Origin: Ascarosepion bandense
Lineage: Eukaryota; Mollusca; Cephalopoda; Sepiida; Sepiidae
DNA length: 64,000 bases
Direction of reading: 5' to 3'
Assembly: GCA_037127315.1 (NCBI GenBank)
Contig: JBBBDQ010000445.1
Span: 1,432,501 to 1,496,500, forward strand
Below the pieces are notes generated by a model that was given only the letters and a program-made list of their open reading frames with translations, was not told the origin of the DNA and did no database searches. The translations under genes were made by a program, and so were the position numbers. Positions 63,056 through 64,000 of the stretch are shown here, in pieces; positions within the stretch are counted from its first letter, which is position 1, and the number at the start of each line of letters is the position of its first letter.

Positions 63056-63372
63056 GTGAGAAACAATTTTTCTTCAAACTGTTTTCACTTTATTTTGGTC
63101 TTGAAAATTGAGGAAAACCTTTTCTTTGCTCAATTTTCTTTTCTTAGGACCTTTTATGGAGAATTTTGGAAATAGGATTTAAATCTAACTTTTGAAGAAG
63201 AAATTTGATTTTAAAAAAATCTTGCTAAGAGCAATTTTACTAAAAAAACACCTTCAATAAAAATACTTTTTGAAATTAGAAATTGTGCTTCTCTCATCTG
63301 GAAAAACTTTGGACCAAACAAAAAAAAATAAAAGTAATTTTTTTTTTCTCTCTTTTTAATTATGTGGAAAGT
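63056..63372. other. Intron after exon E, nothing recognised
   Basis: AT-rich with the donor GTGAGA at its start. Confidence 0.6.
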
Positions 63373-63535
63373 AAAATTATGGCCACACGGTGGAGTAAGG
63401 GATAGCAGCTCAGATTGAGGAATCAGAGGGCAAAGTTCAAATACCAGTCAAGTTTCTTACACTCATTTATGTATTAATAATCTAGCATGACAGATTGGGT
63501 GCTATATCCTTGGTTGGCAACTAGTCTATGAGAAG
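63373..63535 (+). mobile_element. tRNA-derived SINE family D, + copy, diverged
   Basis: CACGGTGGAGTAAGGGATAG (A-box area), GGCAAAGTTCAAATACCAGT (B box), CATGACAGATTGGGTGCTAT and CCTTGGTTGGCAACTAGTCT. Confidence 0.75.
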
Positions 63536-63819
63536 GATAACTCTGCATTCAAAACCTGGGGAAGGCTGCTTAGGTACCCAGTGGCATAATTTGTGCATCA
63601 CTTCTGTGTATTCAGTTCTCCCAAAAAATGGGGTTGGTTCTGCACAAGCCATGACCACTATAAACAAATCATGTGTTAGTCTGTCAGTTTGGTTCCAGGA
63701 ACTGAGTTGTAACCTCATTTGTGAAAGACCGATGGGAGAGTCCAGTAGTTTTTAATATGAAACTTATTAACTGCTTATGTTTTTTTTAATTGGTTGCATT
63801 AAATCATTGTATTAGCCTT

Positions 63820-64000
63820 CTAAAATGTGTGAAGTGGTGGAATAAGAAATCAGAGAACTGAGTTCAAATTCCAGTTGAAATTGTTATACCCTTAAGGAAT
63901 GTCTCTTCTCCCTCCAGCTATGGGTTAAATAACAGCACAGATTGAATGCCATAGCCTTGGGTGGCAACCAGTCTACCACAAAAAGTAATGTCAATGTACT
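63820..64000 (+). mobile_element. tRNA-derived SINE family D, + copy, cut by window end
   Basis: AATGTGTGAAGTGGTGGAAT, ACTGAGTTCAAATTCCAGTT (B box), CCTCCAGCTATGGGTTAAAT, AACAGCACAGATTGAATGCC and CCTTGGGTGGCAACCAGTCT. Confidence 0.82.

Overview
The window is intronic and repeat-rich DNA from an animal genome, most likely a cephalopod mollusc of the octopus type. That assignment is inference. It rests on the AT-rich composition, very long introns, abundant (TA)n and (CA)n runs, tRNA-derived and 5S-derived SINEs, and dozens of fragments of one LINE family. There are no bacterial features. Nearly all the short open frames are chance or repeat-derived.

One host gene crosses the window on the + strand. 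Five internal exons (5813-5928, 15739-15803, 44304-44379, 56605-56809, 62936-63055) have consensus AG/GT borders and compatible phases. They join into 194 codons of a glycosyltransferase family 25 protein (procollagen galactosyltransferase, COLGALT type). The piece includes a DxD-type Asp-Ala-Asp, the YSNFWCG block, the GCF.VPMVHS block and the FDDII block. The first exons and the second half of the enzyme lie outside the window. The visible introns are 9.8, 28.5, 12.2 and 6.1 kb.

The rest is a layered record of transposition. From left to right: an 85-bp satellite (1-925) with a 255-bp higher-order period; a solo LTR with a 5-bp target duplication (4548-4883); several long hairpins (7423-7564, 10828-11236, 21425-21503, 35579-36184); and about thirty fragments of one LINE 3' region. 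The LINE fragments have seeded local tandem arrays of 97, 135, 109 and about 155 bp. There is a second solo LTR nested in a LINE tail (32519-32853) and a run of tRNA-derived SINEs (37-41 kb). A Ty3/gypsy RNase H fragment with a putative LTR lies at 44.9-45.9 kb. A mariner-like transposase remnant is split by a LINE (53.6-54.9 kb) and sits beside a hAT-like remnant. An internally deleted mariner with intact TIRs and TA duplications lies at 61260-61517.

The most notable items are two SINEs whose heads are 5S rRNA sequence, each bounded by a perfect target-site duplication: 25744-26004 (12-bp TSD) and 57538-57895 (10-bp TSD, minus strand). Their bodies differ. One ends in a (GAT)n-type LINE tail. 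The other runs into the tRNA-derived SINE body common in this window. This suggests modular exchange between 5S and tRNA SINE heads in this genome.
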